Positions 20,145 through 32,094 of a DNA stretch of 64,000 nt are shown here, in pieces (the stretch's first letter is position 1; every line of letters begins with the position of its first letter). Source of the DNA: Glandiceps talaboti (Eukaryota > Hemichordata > Enteropneusta > Spengelidae); NCBI RefSeq assembly GCF_964340395.1, contig NC_135569.1:12575019-12639018 (forward strand), given 5' to 3'. The notes under the pieces were generated by a model, which was given only the letters and a program-made list of their open reading frames with translations, had not been told where the DNA came from and did not search any database. The translations under genes and the position numbers were made by a program.

Positions 20145-23100
20145 CACATTGCCGCACCACTTTAGACAAAATGAATTGACCAGAAACAATTCTTTTTTTT
20201 TTGCCTAATCAGAGAAGAATAGAAGTTACTCTTTACTTGTTTAATTAGACAGGAAAAGAAACTAAACAATTGAAAAATTAGTTTTTTCTATCACAACTTT
20301 TTTGATTTACCACATGCTCTCTGCTCCCTGTGTTAAAACCCTCAAAATACCTTTCAATGACGAGTCTTTAGATGGAAACTTGGCAGGTGGATGTGGAATG
20401 GTAGGCATCACAAGAACATCAAATCTCTCAAGTGCTTGGTTGTATTCTTTTGTCAGCACACTGGCCAAGTTTCGACATTTTGCATAAATTCCAAAGCCAC
20501 ATTCACGTTCCAGACATTCAGCATGAAGTAATTGAGTCTGAAAAGTTGAAATGAATCAACAAATTGAAAGTAAGATTGGTTAGATAGAATCCCCGTCGTA
20601 AACCACCGCCTCTTTTACGACAGTGTCGAAAACAGAATGTCAATATACACAGTGTAGTGGAAGAAATATCAGCTTGAGTGTGTGAAAATAAATCTAGATT
20701 GTGATACGCAGAATTTAAAACATGTGATAAATGTCTTATTTTTTCTTACATATTTCATCTTCTACTGATGTTAATAAACATTTAGAGATGTAATACTGAT
20801 ATTCTAGCACAAGACAAAATGTGTCTATGGCAAGGATATTCACTGAACAATGAATGATGAACAAGTTTCAATTTGGTATTCTGAAAAATCATGAAATGAC
20901 TCTCCAGAACCAACAGAAGATAAAAATGTCTTTATTTCCTAGAATGGTGTTCTATTTTAATCACCATAACACTATAGTTTTGCTATAAGGCCTAATAAAA
21001 AAAAATCATGTTCCGATTACGCTCAATTTTAGAATAGGTAGCTTTTTTATTTTATTTTATTTTTATTTCTTCAATTGTGAATGTCAATTTCAGGTAGTTA
21101 TGTGTTTTCCAAATGGTCTCTGTGAAATTAGTTTCTTCTCATCAGAACATTATAGAATCAAGCCATTTGCTAAGGAAGTGGGGTTTCTTATCTTTCTTAT
21201 CACTGAATAATGTTTGTTGGCAATATTTACAAATGTGATAAAGCACTATTACATAACACATCAGGCAAAGCTACGCTCAATATCTAAGTGTGAAGCCCCT
21301 AATGTCATATCAGTTGTTATCAGTTTTACTGACCCATTATCAGTGACATTGCAAATAGCTTTAGAGATGTAAATAAGTTTTATGACACCCGACTTGCTGG
21401 CTCACCAAGTCGGGAAAGTTGCACTTGAACTGCTAATGCAAAGAATCTGTCATGTGTACAGCCATTACAGATTGGGAAGAACAGTTTTATATTGTCCTTT
21501 TAAGTTGATTTCAGTTTCCATGTCCAATATTTCTGGCAAGACTTTGCAATTTTTATGATTTTATTAATTTTTTCCTTGAATATGTAAAAAAAAAAAGTTT
21601 AGGGTCGGCAGTGAAACACTAGGTGGGGGTCAGGTAACCAGAACAGGGCCTAAAAGAAAATATGAAATTTTTCCCAGTCTGATTATTGTCCAATTATTAG
21701 GAAACCCACCTTGACAGTAAACGGTAAAGCACTGCCTCGTTTCTCAAAAGATTTAAACATTGCTTCTACCAAACTAGTTGGTTGATATCCTTTGTTGCCA
21801 ACGGAAACACCTGAAACACAGTCAAATAAGTGTTATGATTGAATGATCAAGGGAAACACTGAAATATAGTCAATTTTAAAGCAGTGTTGTAATCAAGTGA
21901 CCAAAACAATTTGCTGTTCTATTTAAGTGTAGTAGTTGCCCTATTCACAAATATGTCTTGCTATGAAAACCAAACCAGTAACGAAGTGTTTGCATATGTG
22001 TGTGCATGTGTATGTGTGTGTGTGTGTGTGTGTGTGGGGGGGGGGAGGGGGTGGGGGAATGGTACATAATACAACAAGTATAAAAACCAAACTCAACATC
22101 GACCGGAACTTTTATGAACAATTAGAGATCTGTATGTTATGCTTTGTATTTATCAACAGACAATTAACGTGACATCTGTGTCAGATGACTACAGTAACTG
22201 CACTTTGAGAGAGAGCCACATACTCATTCATATTAGCCTGGATGCCAACATTGTTTCTAACTAAACCAAAGTTCCTCAATCAGCACAAAAAATTGTTCAT
22301 CCACTCAGTGAACCCCAGCTGTTATAGTGATGTAAACAGTGTATAAGTAGTATACTGAGCTGACAAATGTACCATATATGGACATTACATAACTGCCCCA
22401 ATAAACACTAACTTTATGAGGGACACGTAATTGATTAACAAAGACATGATGGTAATGACTGTGTGGGTGGCTGTGGATAAATTTTAAATTGCATCTCATG
22501 CATCTTATGACTTCTCGAACAACGACTTTGACTATACAGTGAGTGAAAGTGTAAATGGTAACGATACTGTATAGGAACTACACTGTGTAAGTGGAGGTGT
22601 AAATGGTAACGATACTGTATAAGAACTAGACTGTGAGTGGAGGTGTAAATGGTAATGATACTGTATATGAACTAGACTATGTGAGTGGAGGTGTAAATGG
22701 TAACAATACTGTATAAGAACTAGACTATGTGAGTGGAGGTGTAAATGGTAACAATACTGTATAAGAACTAGACTATGTGAGTGGAGGTGTAAATGGTAAC
22801 AATACTGTATAAGAACTAGACTACATTCATATTAACTAGATCTTGTAAATGTGTTTTTATTGACTAATTTTCAAACCTGTCATAAACGGAGTCTTCATTC
22901 CACCTGTGATGATCCCACGTGCTATGAGTTTACTCACTGAAAGAGATATTTAAATTCCATCTTATAGGGATTCAAATCAGTTGTTTACCTTCCCTGTTTG
23001 TAACAGGTTCTGTTCATCCATGGTCTGAAGTCGGCCGTTGTAACATCGATCTCTGTGACGAGTAATTTGATTGGATCAACTAATGGATAAACTTAACAAA

Positions 23101-26100
23101 ACTACATACACATGTACAGATTTATTTTTGTTCAAAACCAATTTTATGCAATTAGAATCATGAAAACATTATCGAGACGTTCTGACTAGAATCTCTAGCC
23201 TTTTTTCATTTACTGACACTAGTATGTAGATGAGACATTTCGAATTCATTATGCTATAATCTGGTTATCAGAAAAACAAAAGATTGTACAGTTTGACCAC
23301 TAGGGGCACTGTTTAGAAGCGCTGAGTCTTTGTTCCACAAAAAGGCAGATAGGGACTGAATACAAGTTTGCTTTCATCAATTACCTTTATGCATTGGTAT
23401 TGAAGTCATCTCTACTGTAGCACCAATCTTAGTTAATTGACTCACAGCTTCTTTCACCTTCGTATCAACACTGCTGTCAGATACAGGGGTATTAAAGCCT
23501 TCTTCTACAACACCAATCTTGATACCTGTCAAATCTTTTGATAACTGAAAAACAAAATTAGACTCACCCTATTTTTAAAAATGTTTCTCATTTGGCCAAA
23601 AAAAAAAAGAATTCTTTCTGGTCAGCATGCGCATCACTCAAATACCCTTACTAGAGAGGGTGCTGTTCCACAAAATGTTAAGGGCAGGTGAAAATTTGAG
23701 TTGGTCAAGTAATGTGAAACAGAAAAAAAATAGAGTCACTCAAAAATCACAACTCATTATACAATAAAAACAAAAGATTGTGTAGCTTGGCCACTGGGAG
23801 CGCTGTTCAGAAGCAGCCTTTGGACCAAAGGAAAGGCCATAATCATGATACTATAGTTGCGTACCATAGTCACCTTTGCAAAAAAGAAATCATAATTTCC
23901 CAAGAGTTTCAAGATAACAGCTGATGGCAAATTAAACCAGTTAAAAAATTCTGCCAGATTTACTTCAAACCAAGTAATTAATACTCAGATATTTTAAATG
24001 TTACAGAAAATGTTCATGACTGAATCATGAAATGCTATGTGCTTTAACAGCCATTATTTTCCTATTTTGTCTTAGAGAAGCACAGAAATTTTGAACAAAT
24101 CATGTTGTCAAAGATTTAATATACAATCTTGTTATCTTACCTGTTTAGTATATTCTGGTACTGTAATACCATGTCTCTGCCGGGGGTCTAAATCATCATC
24201 ATATCCTGCAAGCACCTGAAAATATGAATTACAAACATTTTTTTTTGTAAATTTTCATCTTCCCCAATATTTCATAAACAAGTCTTCACCGAAGGCATAG
24301 CCCCCCCCCCTTCCCCAACATATTATTTGATGTTTACTGAAAGTTTGGTCGAAATTAGCCCATATGTATTTGAGATAGAGGTGGACATGGACAGACAGAT
24401 GGACAGATAGACAGATGGACAGATGGGACCCAACATAGCAGTCCCCATTGGCTTTCGACGTTTGGGGCTAAGTACACTTGTGACCAAAACCTGTTTGTCA
24501 CTCAATTTGTTTCTTCAACTCAAAATTACAAGCCCCTTACGACACTTATATTCTACTTTTCTGAAAGAAAAGAAAAATTGGGGAATACTGTAAACCTAGA
24601 TATTTTTACAACTTGAAATTTTGCAATTTTTCAGTCTTTTAGCAAGTTTTCAAAGACTAACTTTCACTACTTAGCAGACTGGTACTAGTATATTGTATTC
24701 ATGTACAAGAAGGCATTTTAGTCAATATTTATTTTTACTAATTACTTGACTGGTATATTGTATTCATGTACAAGAAGGCATTTTAGTCACTACTTATTTT
24801 TACTAATTACCAGCAGACTGGTACATTGTGTCCATGTACAAGAAGGCATTTTAGTCACTACTTATTTTTACTAATTACTTGACTGGTACATTGTATTCAT
24901 GTACAAGAAGGTATTTTAGTCACTACTTATTTTTACTAAATACCAGACTGGTATATTGTGTTCATGTACAAGGCGGCATTTTAGCCACTACTTATGTTTT
25001 ACTAATTACCAGACTGGTACATTGTGTTTATGTACAAGAAGGCATTTTATTCACTACTTATTTTTACTAAATACCAGACTGGTACATTGTGTTCATGTAC
25101 AAGAAGGCATTTTAGTCACTACTTATTTTTACTAATTACCAGACTGGTACATTGTGTTCATGTACAAGAAGGCATTTTATTCACTACTTATTTTTACTAA
25201 ATACCAGACTGGTACATTGTGTTCATGTACAAGAAGGCATTTTAGTCACTATTTATTTTTACTAATTACCAGACTGGTACATTGTGTTCATGTACAAGAA
25301 GGCATTTTAGTCACTACTTATTTTTACTAATTACCAGACTGGTACATTGTGTTCATGTACAAGAAGGTATTTTAGTCACTATTTATTTTTACTAATTACC
25401 AGACTGGTACATGTGTGTTCATGTACAAGAAGGCATTTTAGTCACTACTAATTTTTACTAATTACCAGACTGGTACATTGTGTTCATGTACAAGAAGGCA
25501 TTTAGACACTACTTATTTTAACTAATTACCAGACTGGTACATTGTGTTCATGTACAAGAAGGCATTTTAGTCACTACATATTTTTACTAATTACCAGACT
25601 GGTACATTGTGTTCATGTACAAGAAGGCATTTTAGTCACTACTTATTTTAACTAATTACCAGACTGGTACATTGTGTTCATGTACAAGAAGGCATTTTAG
25701 TCACTACTTATTTTCACTAATTACCAGACTGGTACATTGTGTTCATGTACAAGAAGGCATTTTAGTCACTACTTATTTTTACTAATTACCAGACTGGTAC
25801 ATTGTGTTCATGTACAAGAAGGCATTTCAGCCACTACTTATTTTAACTAATTACCAGACTGGTACATTGTGTTCATGTACAAGAAGGCATTTTAGTCACT
25901 ACTTATTTTAACTAATTACCAGACTGGTACATTGTGTTCATGTACAAGAAGGCATTTTAGTCACTACTTATGTTTTACTAATTACCAGACTTGTACATTG
26001 TGTTCATTTACAAGAAGGTATTTTAGTCACTACTTATTTTTTAATTTTATCTTTTCAACGAAATATGTAAAACTTTACAGATTTACACTACTATCTAATG

Positions 26101-27445
26101 ACCTACTATTAGCACTTTACTACATGTCCTTTAGTATATAACATAAATCCTAACTTCTCACCTCCAACATTAGAGCACAATCATAGACATTCCGAGTGAT
26201 AGGTCCAACATGATCTAATGTCTCCTCCATAGACAGGATACCAGTGTACGGTACCAAACCCCATGTTGGTTTCAAACCTACCAAACCACATGCAGCAGCT
26301 GGCATACGTATGGAGCCACCTTGATCACAACCTAATGCCAAGTCAACAGCTCCAGATGCCACCTGTAAATATCACATGATATTAAAAGTCCAAGTAAAAT
26401 ATTAATGTATGGTTGTCTTCTGAACTTAAACCTTATAGTACCTTTATTAATTGTCATCATTCTCAAAAATGACGGAGTGTTTGTGGGGTTCTCTAACCAT
26501 TATGTAATCTGATAATGGTGAAAGATACATTCACTTTGACTTATTTTTTGAACACGGCAGAACCAGTGACTTAGACACACATTATCGTCACATAGACATG
26601 TGTTGTCATGACATAGACATGCATTGTTGTGATGTAGAACGACCAGAGTATATATTCCATATTTTTTGTTCAACTTGGCTCATGCATGGTATAATACATT
26701 TAACAGTTCAATATACTCACTGAAATGCAATGAAAGTTGATATTTTTTGAAACACCTGAACAATTGCAGAAAATGGCTGATGTCCAGTGATTATACATCA
26801 CTTTCCATTGCACCAGTGAGCTAGGGAGTCTTGTATTATGTTAATTTCTTATGCCTACAAGAGACTATCCCTGGAACAGAAGACCTGCAAGCACACCGTG
26901 ACAAAGACTCCCTAATTCAGTGTACAATTGTGCAAACAGAATGATCAATGCGAACAGATCAAATTTATTGTTCAGATAATTTCAGACTCAGTGCTTCATT
27001 GCATTAGGTTGTACTCTTTCCATATGATGATCTCGAGAAGAAAAAAATGGAGAATAAAAAATGGAAAACGCCGGTTTTTGAAATCGTCTAAACAGCTGAA
27101 CATAAATCACATGACAAGACTGATGTCATCATTTGGCTATTTGTTATGCTTACGAAAGACGGGAAAGTGATTTCTACCAACCCTGCATCATTGCGACCCC
27201 CTTCAGAAAAGAGCTATAAAAAATAACAAATCTCAGTGGTTCAAAGAGGAGTTCTATACAATGTGAGATGTTTTATCACATCACCTTACCAAGACTGCAC
27301 TTCCGCTACTGGAGCCTCCAGCCATTCTCTCTTCATCATGTGGGTTTGTTACCACGCCATTGACAGATGTGAAACTACCACCAGAAAAACATAAATTCTC
27401 ACATGTTGATTTACCAATGATACAACCACCTGAAAAGTTTACCAA

Positions 27446-27504
<59 letters not shown>

Positions 27505-29200
27505 TAAATAAATTTAACTGAAGGGTGACTTTGACGTTTCACTCATGGCATATTTTGTACACTCTCAGACTTCAAATACAAGAGAAAGTATAAATGGCCC
27601 TTGTGCCATTTTAGGTCTATGCCAGGGTCAATAATTTAAAGTATTTTGGTGACAAAGTTCTATACACTTCATGCATTTGCTTGAATGAAGTGAGCCAAGG
27701 AAAGACTTCATGCAAAGACAAAGTAGGTAAAAACAACGAAATACAACTGGTACAAAACAACAATGGGTGCCTATGATGTTGAGTCACAGTACCCTTTTAT
27801 CAGTTTATTTATATCTGTGGAGGTTATAATATAACACAACAGTTGTACTTGATTGTTATAGTATTCTAATCAGCAAACTAGAGTTATTGGAATCCTGGCT
27901 GTGGTTTTTTATACTTTGATAAGTTACTGCCACTTATGGTACATACATGTATGTCTTTGCATGAAACTTCTTTTATTCACACAAGCAAGCAAATGCACCG
28001 GTGTTTTTTCATGGGTTGTAATTAACACACGGGTTGTATTAAACTAACATTAACAATTTGAATGCAGCTAAATTTGCTTGTACCTGCGTCCAATATCCTT
28101 GTAACAACAGTAGCATCGTAATCCGGTGTATAGCCATCAAAGAGGTGACTACCATTACGTAACGGTACACCAGCTACAGGTATGTTATCTTTAATGGCTA
28201 CAGTTTTACCAACAAGTTTACCAGAATTGGCACCTTTTATATCACAACGCCAACACCTGGGGGAAAAAATCTACAGTTTTACTAACAAGTTTATCAGACG
28301 TAGCACCTTGTAATCACAATGCCAACACCATGAGAATGAAATAAGTTCATGACAACTATAATACATTGGTAGTTGCAAGGGGCATTGTTCATGGTTGCTA
28401 TACATACATATGTGTTTCCCTTGCAATGCTTATTCACTTGACTACCCCTAAATGGTGATAATACCCACAACTCTCTTTATCATTATTTTCTGGGAGAACC
28501 CTGGAAATATTTGCATATATATTTAAAGTGTACGACATTATAGGAAATTTTTATTTTATTTTATTTTTTTTATCAATCCTTCATTCATTAGTCAATTTTC
28601 CGATTCCAAGATGCATTGCGCGAGAAGACGTCACTTATGTTGTTACATTTAGTCTTGTTTTGTCTTTATTACGTTTGAAATAACATTTTCATCAGAAAAT
28701 GATGGTAAGACATGTTGACCTCTTTAATTATGGGTGATTTTATAGAACAAAGAGTGAACGCCATCGATGACGGAGTGGGATTTTATGGGTAAACCCAGGG
28801 TACCGTCATGTGACAACCATCCCCCTGAGTAGCATGTGCAAACCTCTCCACGCATACAGAATACATGGCATTGTATGGAGAGACGCGCAATGCATCTTGG
28901 AACCGGCAACAGGTCTATTGTCATATCAGACACCAGAATTTGAAGCTAAAGTCATACAGAATGACAAAATATCTGAATAAATAAGTACATGATAAATAAC
29001 TTAATAAGATAGTGAAGTGAAAATAACTAAATAGTCATAAATAAATTATTTGTTTCTTTCGCGAAATTGAAATGCTAAATAAAGATACATGGCAAGATTT
29101 CTTTATGTGTGTGTTATATTTGGTCTTCATGAGTGTTACAAATTTGTCATAGTGTGTCTATAATAAATTGCTGGGATGAATTGCTGTCTTATGTCTGTGT

Positions 29201-29261
<61 letters not shown>

Positions 29262-30601
29262 GAGAATTTGTATAGCGCCAAATCCAATACGACGTAATGT
29301 GCTATGGCTCTGAGCAGGAACAATCATTGATCAATGTAAAAAGTTAAAGAAACCTCTTGCAAACAGATATGTCTTGATGTCCTTCTTGAATTTATCGACA
29401 GTTGACGAAGAACGAAGTTCAAGTGGTATACTGTTCCATAAGACTTGCGCTGCTCGCGAGAACGCACACTCACCGTATGACTTTGTATGACTACGGGGTA
29501 CATGAAATAGACTTTTGTTAATTGAGCAAAGTGAACGAGATGCAGGTTTAGTATATAGGGACAACAGAGTAAGAAGAGGTGGTATTCGTCTTCAAGTGCT
29601 GTTTTACAATGTTCACAGAATCTCTGGTCTTTCTGTGTTTTACATATCTTGCCTGTTTCTATGTGCAGATTATAAGTAGAAATTCTGAATTTACAAAATA
29701 CATTTCGTAGATGCGATCTGTCTGTATTTGATAAATAGCTCTCCATGCCAAGGGACGTAACGTCTTAAATGTAAGTGTTGGACTCTATCTATCAGTGCAT
29801 CAATATACGTTGTGAAAATATGTTATAAGAAATACATGTTTGTCTCTGACCCCTGCAGGAAATATATGCATACTTATCAGATTAAGGACACAGTCTACCC
29901 CTGATTTTAATAAATGTACTGCGTCATCTACTTTTACGGGTAATGTAAGTGATGTAAAATCATGAAATGACTCTCCATAACCAAAAGTTTACAAAAGTGC
30001 CTTATTTCCTTCAGTGCATGGCTTCTCTTTTTTAATACCAATCATAAAACACCGTCTAAATCTTCAAGTTGATCAGCCACCATCGACCTTGCAGAGAATT
30101 ACATGGTACGACTCTAAAAGTTAGCAAATCCCATGATTTAAAAACTACTGATGCGTTGCCTTGACAACAGTAAATGTTATTCAAATATACTTACCATCCA
30201 TTATTTGGGTTTTCTGTCGGATTCGGTGGAAATCCTGATGTTCTTGGATATCTCTGAGGTAGTTTAGGTTCTGGTAGTTGTTTCAGTACATCATACGTGT
30301 CTAATGTTGAACAGACTGCATCTGTGGATACAAAATTTATGCAGTGAGAAGAATGTCATGTCAAGTGAAATGAGAATTTACAAAGTACAGTCCAAATTAA
30401 ATGACTTTTGAAAAGTGCATGTATTGCTTGTATTTCAGTCTTTCTTTCCTTCTTTTTTCTTTCTTTACTTACATGTATATGTCTGTCTGTCTGTCTGTCT
30501 GTCTATGTGTGTGTATGTGTGTATGTATGTATGTATGTATGTATGTATGTATGTATGTATGTATGTATGTATGTATGTCTGTCTATATGTGTTTGTATGT
30601 G

Positions 30602-30635
<34 letters not shown>

Positions 30636-30780
30636 TGTATGTATGTATGTATGTATGTATGTATGTATGTATGTATGTATGGACATGTGTGTGTGTGTGT
30701 GTCTGTGTGTGTATGTATGTATGTATGTATATATGTATGTATATATGTATGTATGTATGTATGTATGCATGTATGTATGG

Positions 30781-30851
<71 letters not shown>

Positions 30852-31540
30852 AAAAAACAAAAATACCAAGAGATACCATGATGGTATATACAACAAACTT
30901 GCGGACTTTCTAAATACTTCTATCCAGGTTAACCACCTGAAGATTGCCGATGAAGTTTCAATTTTTATTGTATAATTCAGTTGTACTACGTACACCATAC
31001 CTTGGTACTCTTTCAATTCACTTTCTTCAATCGTAAAACCAATTTTTTTGGCCATTTGACTCAGTTCATCACACGAGGGCGCCCTAACAGTGGAACCCCA
31101 TCTGTGACCTGTTAAATTCAACAATAAAAGGAACTATGTATTTCATATATACTTATGAAAAAAAAGTCATACCCTAAAAAGGCTATGTTCATAAAATAAA
31201 CCAAGATCAGATAATTCTAGTACAATGTTAATGTCAATGCTTATCACATAGATTACAATATTGTCTTCTGGTATTATTACGATAAAATTGTTTTATAAAA
31301 TTAAAAATCCAAAATAAATATCCTAATTTTCATCCATATTGCCTCTTTCAACTAACTATATGCCTCACATCTTTAATAGTTCAATGATAAAGATTTAGTG
31401 TACATAAAAGTTAAAACTTTATTCAAATTTTATCACCCTCAAACCATGTTGACCTCAGGACGGTTCATATTAAAACTGGAGAAGAAAGTGAATATTAATT
31501 ACTATTAAAGTTTACCTTTTGTTTTTTCACTTGCTGCCAT
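19620..31540 (-). CDS. Amidase-signature hydrolase, tandem copy B
   Basis: Twelve exons (minus): 31540-31516, 31108-31001, 30321-30195, 28256-28084, 27429-27290, 26362-26162, 24215-24141, 23544-23385, 22936-22877, 21810-21710, 20537-20351, 19825-19620 (TAA). The product is 520 aa, with every intron phase as in copy A. Triad regions are AIKDN, GGSSSGS and [14 protein letters not shown]; the C-terminus has [26 protein letters not shown] and ends RESKK. Exon 8 is one codon shorter and exon 12 one codon longer than in copy A. Most residues agree by eye; differences cluster in the N-terminus (MAASEKTK against MAANVKRK), exon 9 and the segment before LPVGM. No stop or frameshift, so both copies look functional. 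A LINE fragment, a MITE and a 65-bp satellite expansion lie in its introns. Substrate unknown. Confidence 0.92.
19955..20205. mobile_element. MITE remnant in amidase B intron 11
   Basis: Orthologous to the remnant at 8,425-8,665 and related to the full element at 5,347-5,703. It contains a long A run and ends GACCAGAAACAATTC followed by T-rich GCCTAAT. Confidence 0.65.
20988..21655. mobile_element. GGCCTAA-type MITE interrupted by another repeat
   Basis: Left end AAGGCCTAATAAAAAA then TTCCGATTACGCTCAATTTT; right end GGGTCGGCAGTG then GGGCCTAAAAG. It is an inverted relative of the element at 3,591-3,872. The family likeness stops near 21,110 and resumes near 21,545, bracketing the inserted repeat. 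Present in intron 10 of copy B only. Confidence 0.6.
21110..21545. mobile_element. Dispersed repeat nested in a MITE
   Basis: The part at 21,150-21,440 is the second copy of the repeat at 12,850-13,145, with the hairpin ACCCGACTTG/CAAGTCGGGA. The remainder is of unknown origin. Insertion inside the MITE fixes the order of events. Confidence 0.5.
22010..22052. repeat. (GT)n(G)n tract in amidase B intron 9
   Basis: Counterpart of 9,820-9,871, with a G-rich 3' part interrupted by A and T. Confidence 0.95.
22228..22838. mobile_element. Roughly 600-bp insertion flanked by 11-bp direct repeats
   Basis: CATTCATATTA occurs at the left (about 22,228) and again at the right (about 22,827), bracketing DNA absent from copy A. 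In copy A the same site carries the piggyBac-like MITE. The insert has no recognisable ends or coding capacity and contains a 49-bp minisatellite. It could be a retroposed fragment. Confidence 0.55.
22535..22825. repeat. 49-bp minisatellite, about 6 units
   Basis: Units carry GAGGTGTAAATGGTAA, ATACTGTATAAGAACTAGAC and TATGTGAGTG. The last three units are nearly identical, suggesting recent expansion. Confidence 0.9.
22980..23045. mobile_element. Single-arm fragment of the 36.6-kb foldback family
   Basis: Contains TCAGTTGTTTACC, TGTTTGTAACAGG and GGTCTGAAGTCGG, matching the reverse complement of the left arm of the element at 36,574-36,948. In intron 8 of amidase B. Confidence 0.6.
23592..23650. 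mobile_element. MITE end fragment in amidase B intron 7
   Basis: A poly-A tract followed by AGAATTCTTTCTGGTCAGCA and CATCACTCAAATACCC matches the left end of the MITE at 5,347-5,703. The rest of the element is not present. Confidence 0.55.
24660..26040. repeat. 65-bp satellite array in amidase B intron 6
   Basis: About 21 head-to-tail units of 65 bp (ACTAATTACCAGACTGGTAC, ATTGTGTTCATGTACAAGAA, GGCATTTTAGTCACTACTTA). Most units are nearly identical. No unique spacers lie between units, so it is not a CRISPR-type array. Copy A has two diverged units at the same place. Confidence 0.95.
27446..27503. repeat. (ATCA)n microsatellite, amidase B intron 4
   Basis: About 13 ATCA units 20 bases upstream of the exon 5 acceptor, on the transcribed side. 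Copy A has a few imperfect units at 13,535-13,580. Confidence 0.9.
28271..28330. repeat. Degenerate partial copy of the exon 4 5' end, amidase B
   Basis: AACAAGTTTATCAGACGTAG and CACAATGCCAACACC repeat the start of exon 4 with substitutions and a lost base. The CCCCAG acceptor is not preserved. It shows the exon-end duplication began before the genes split. Confidence 0.8.
28601..28906. mobile_element. Roughly 300-bp MITE in amidase B intron 3
   Basis: Ends TTCCAAGATGCATTGCGCG and, reversed, the same 19 bases, apart from outer flanks. The interior (ATCGATGACGGAGTGGG, AACCCAGGGTACCGTCATG) is non-coding. Absent from the corresponding intron of copy A. Confidence 0.7.
29203..29775 (-). mobile_element. 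5'-truncated LINE 3' end (CR1/L2-like)
   Basis: On the minus strand the segment encodes the tail of a non-LTR retrotransposon ORF2: [34 protein letters not shown], then in another frame [27 protein letters not shown] and [10 protein letters not shown]. The 3' end reads GGATTTGGCGCTATACAAAT followed by a (TGAT)n tail at 29,203-29,262. An in-frame stop lies upstream of SLGMES and one frame change near 29,560 separates the two blocks, so it is dead. It is in intron 3 of amidase B and absent from copy A. CR1/L2 placement rests on the tail and the WNS(L/I)P block. Confidence 0.82.
30478..30848. repeat. Compound TCTG / TATG / GT microsatellite, amidase B intron 2
   Basis: TCTG (30,481-30,503), TATG (30,520-30,780 with interruptions) and GT (30,784-30,848). 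It is the counterpart of 14,917-15,356. The long frames through it on both strands are artefacts. Confidence 0.97.
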
Positions 31541-31673
31541 CTTGAATCAACTACAGGTTTAAAACAAAGAAAACTTTTGATGCATTAGAACTCTGCGATA
31601 CATGATATCTGAAGTGTCATTTGAACTGTATGACTCATGAGATCGAGGGACAACGTCAGAATCGCGTCCGGAC

Positions 31674-32055
31674 TTAATTATGCACGCGAGTCAATGTAAT
31701 GCCCAAGGGACCCCACCTCGGGCGATACGCGACAAATGTGGGGGATTAGACCGTGTTTGTCATGAAACAATGCCCGAGGGGGTGGGGCAATTGCTTCATA
31801 TTGACCTCCCTAGTCATTTTCACGGACGTAAAAGAGACTTGGTTGTGTGTCAGTCAGAATTTTTGAATGCCCCACCCATTAGGGGTGGGGAAATGTTGGG
31901 AGTTTTACTTGTTTTAGGTGGGGATTTTCCAGAATGTCTTGCCCCAGGGGGTGGGGCATTTGACAAATTTTATAAGACTAATTTCCAAATCCCCCACTAT
32001 GCCCCGAGGTGGGGGTGGGGGTGGGGGGTTGACATTAACTCGTGCATTAATCCGT
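31674..32055. mobile_element. GC-rich MITE-like element upstream of amidase B
   Basis: Left end ATTATGCACGCGAGTCAATG then CCCCACCTCGGGC; right end, reversed, GATTAATGCACGAGTTAATG then CCCCCACCTCGGGGC. The interior has three further GCCCCACCC/GGGTGGGGC blocks. It is far more GC-rich than its surroundings. It lies about 130 bases upstream of the amidase B start codon. The open frame through it has no family resemblance. Confidence 0.65.
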
Positions 32056-32094
32056 CTACAAGCGCTAAGTAGGACCATATTTTATGTAGTTGCG

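Noticed and set aside
24660-26040. Regular 65-bp array considered as a CRISPR-like locus
   Set aside because: Units are contiguous with no unique spacers, and the DNA is eukaryotic intron.
30401-31124. Open frames of 93-219 codons around the TATG/GT tract
   Set aside because: Microsatellite translation. Only the part of the minus-strand frame at 31,108-31,001 is real, as amidase B exon 2.
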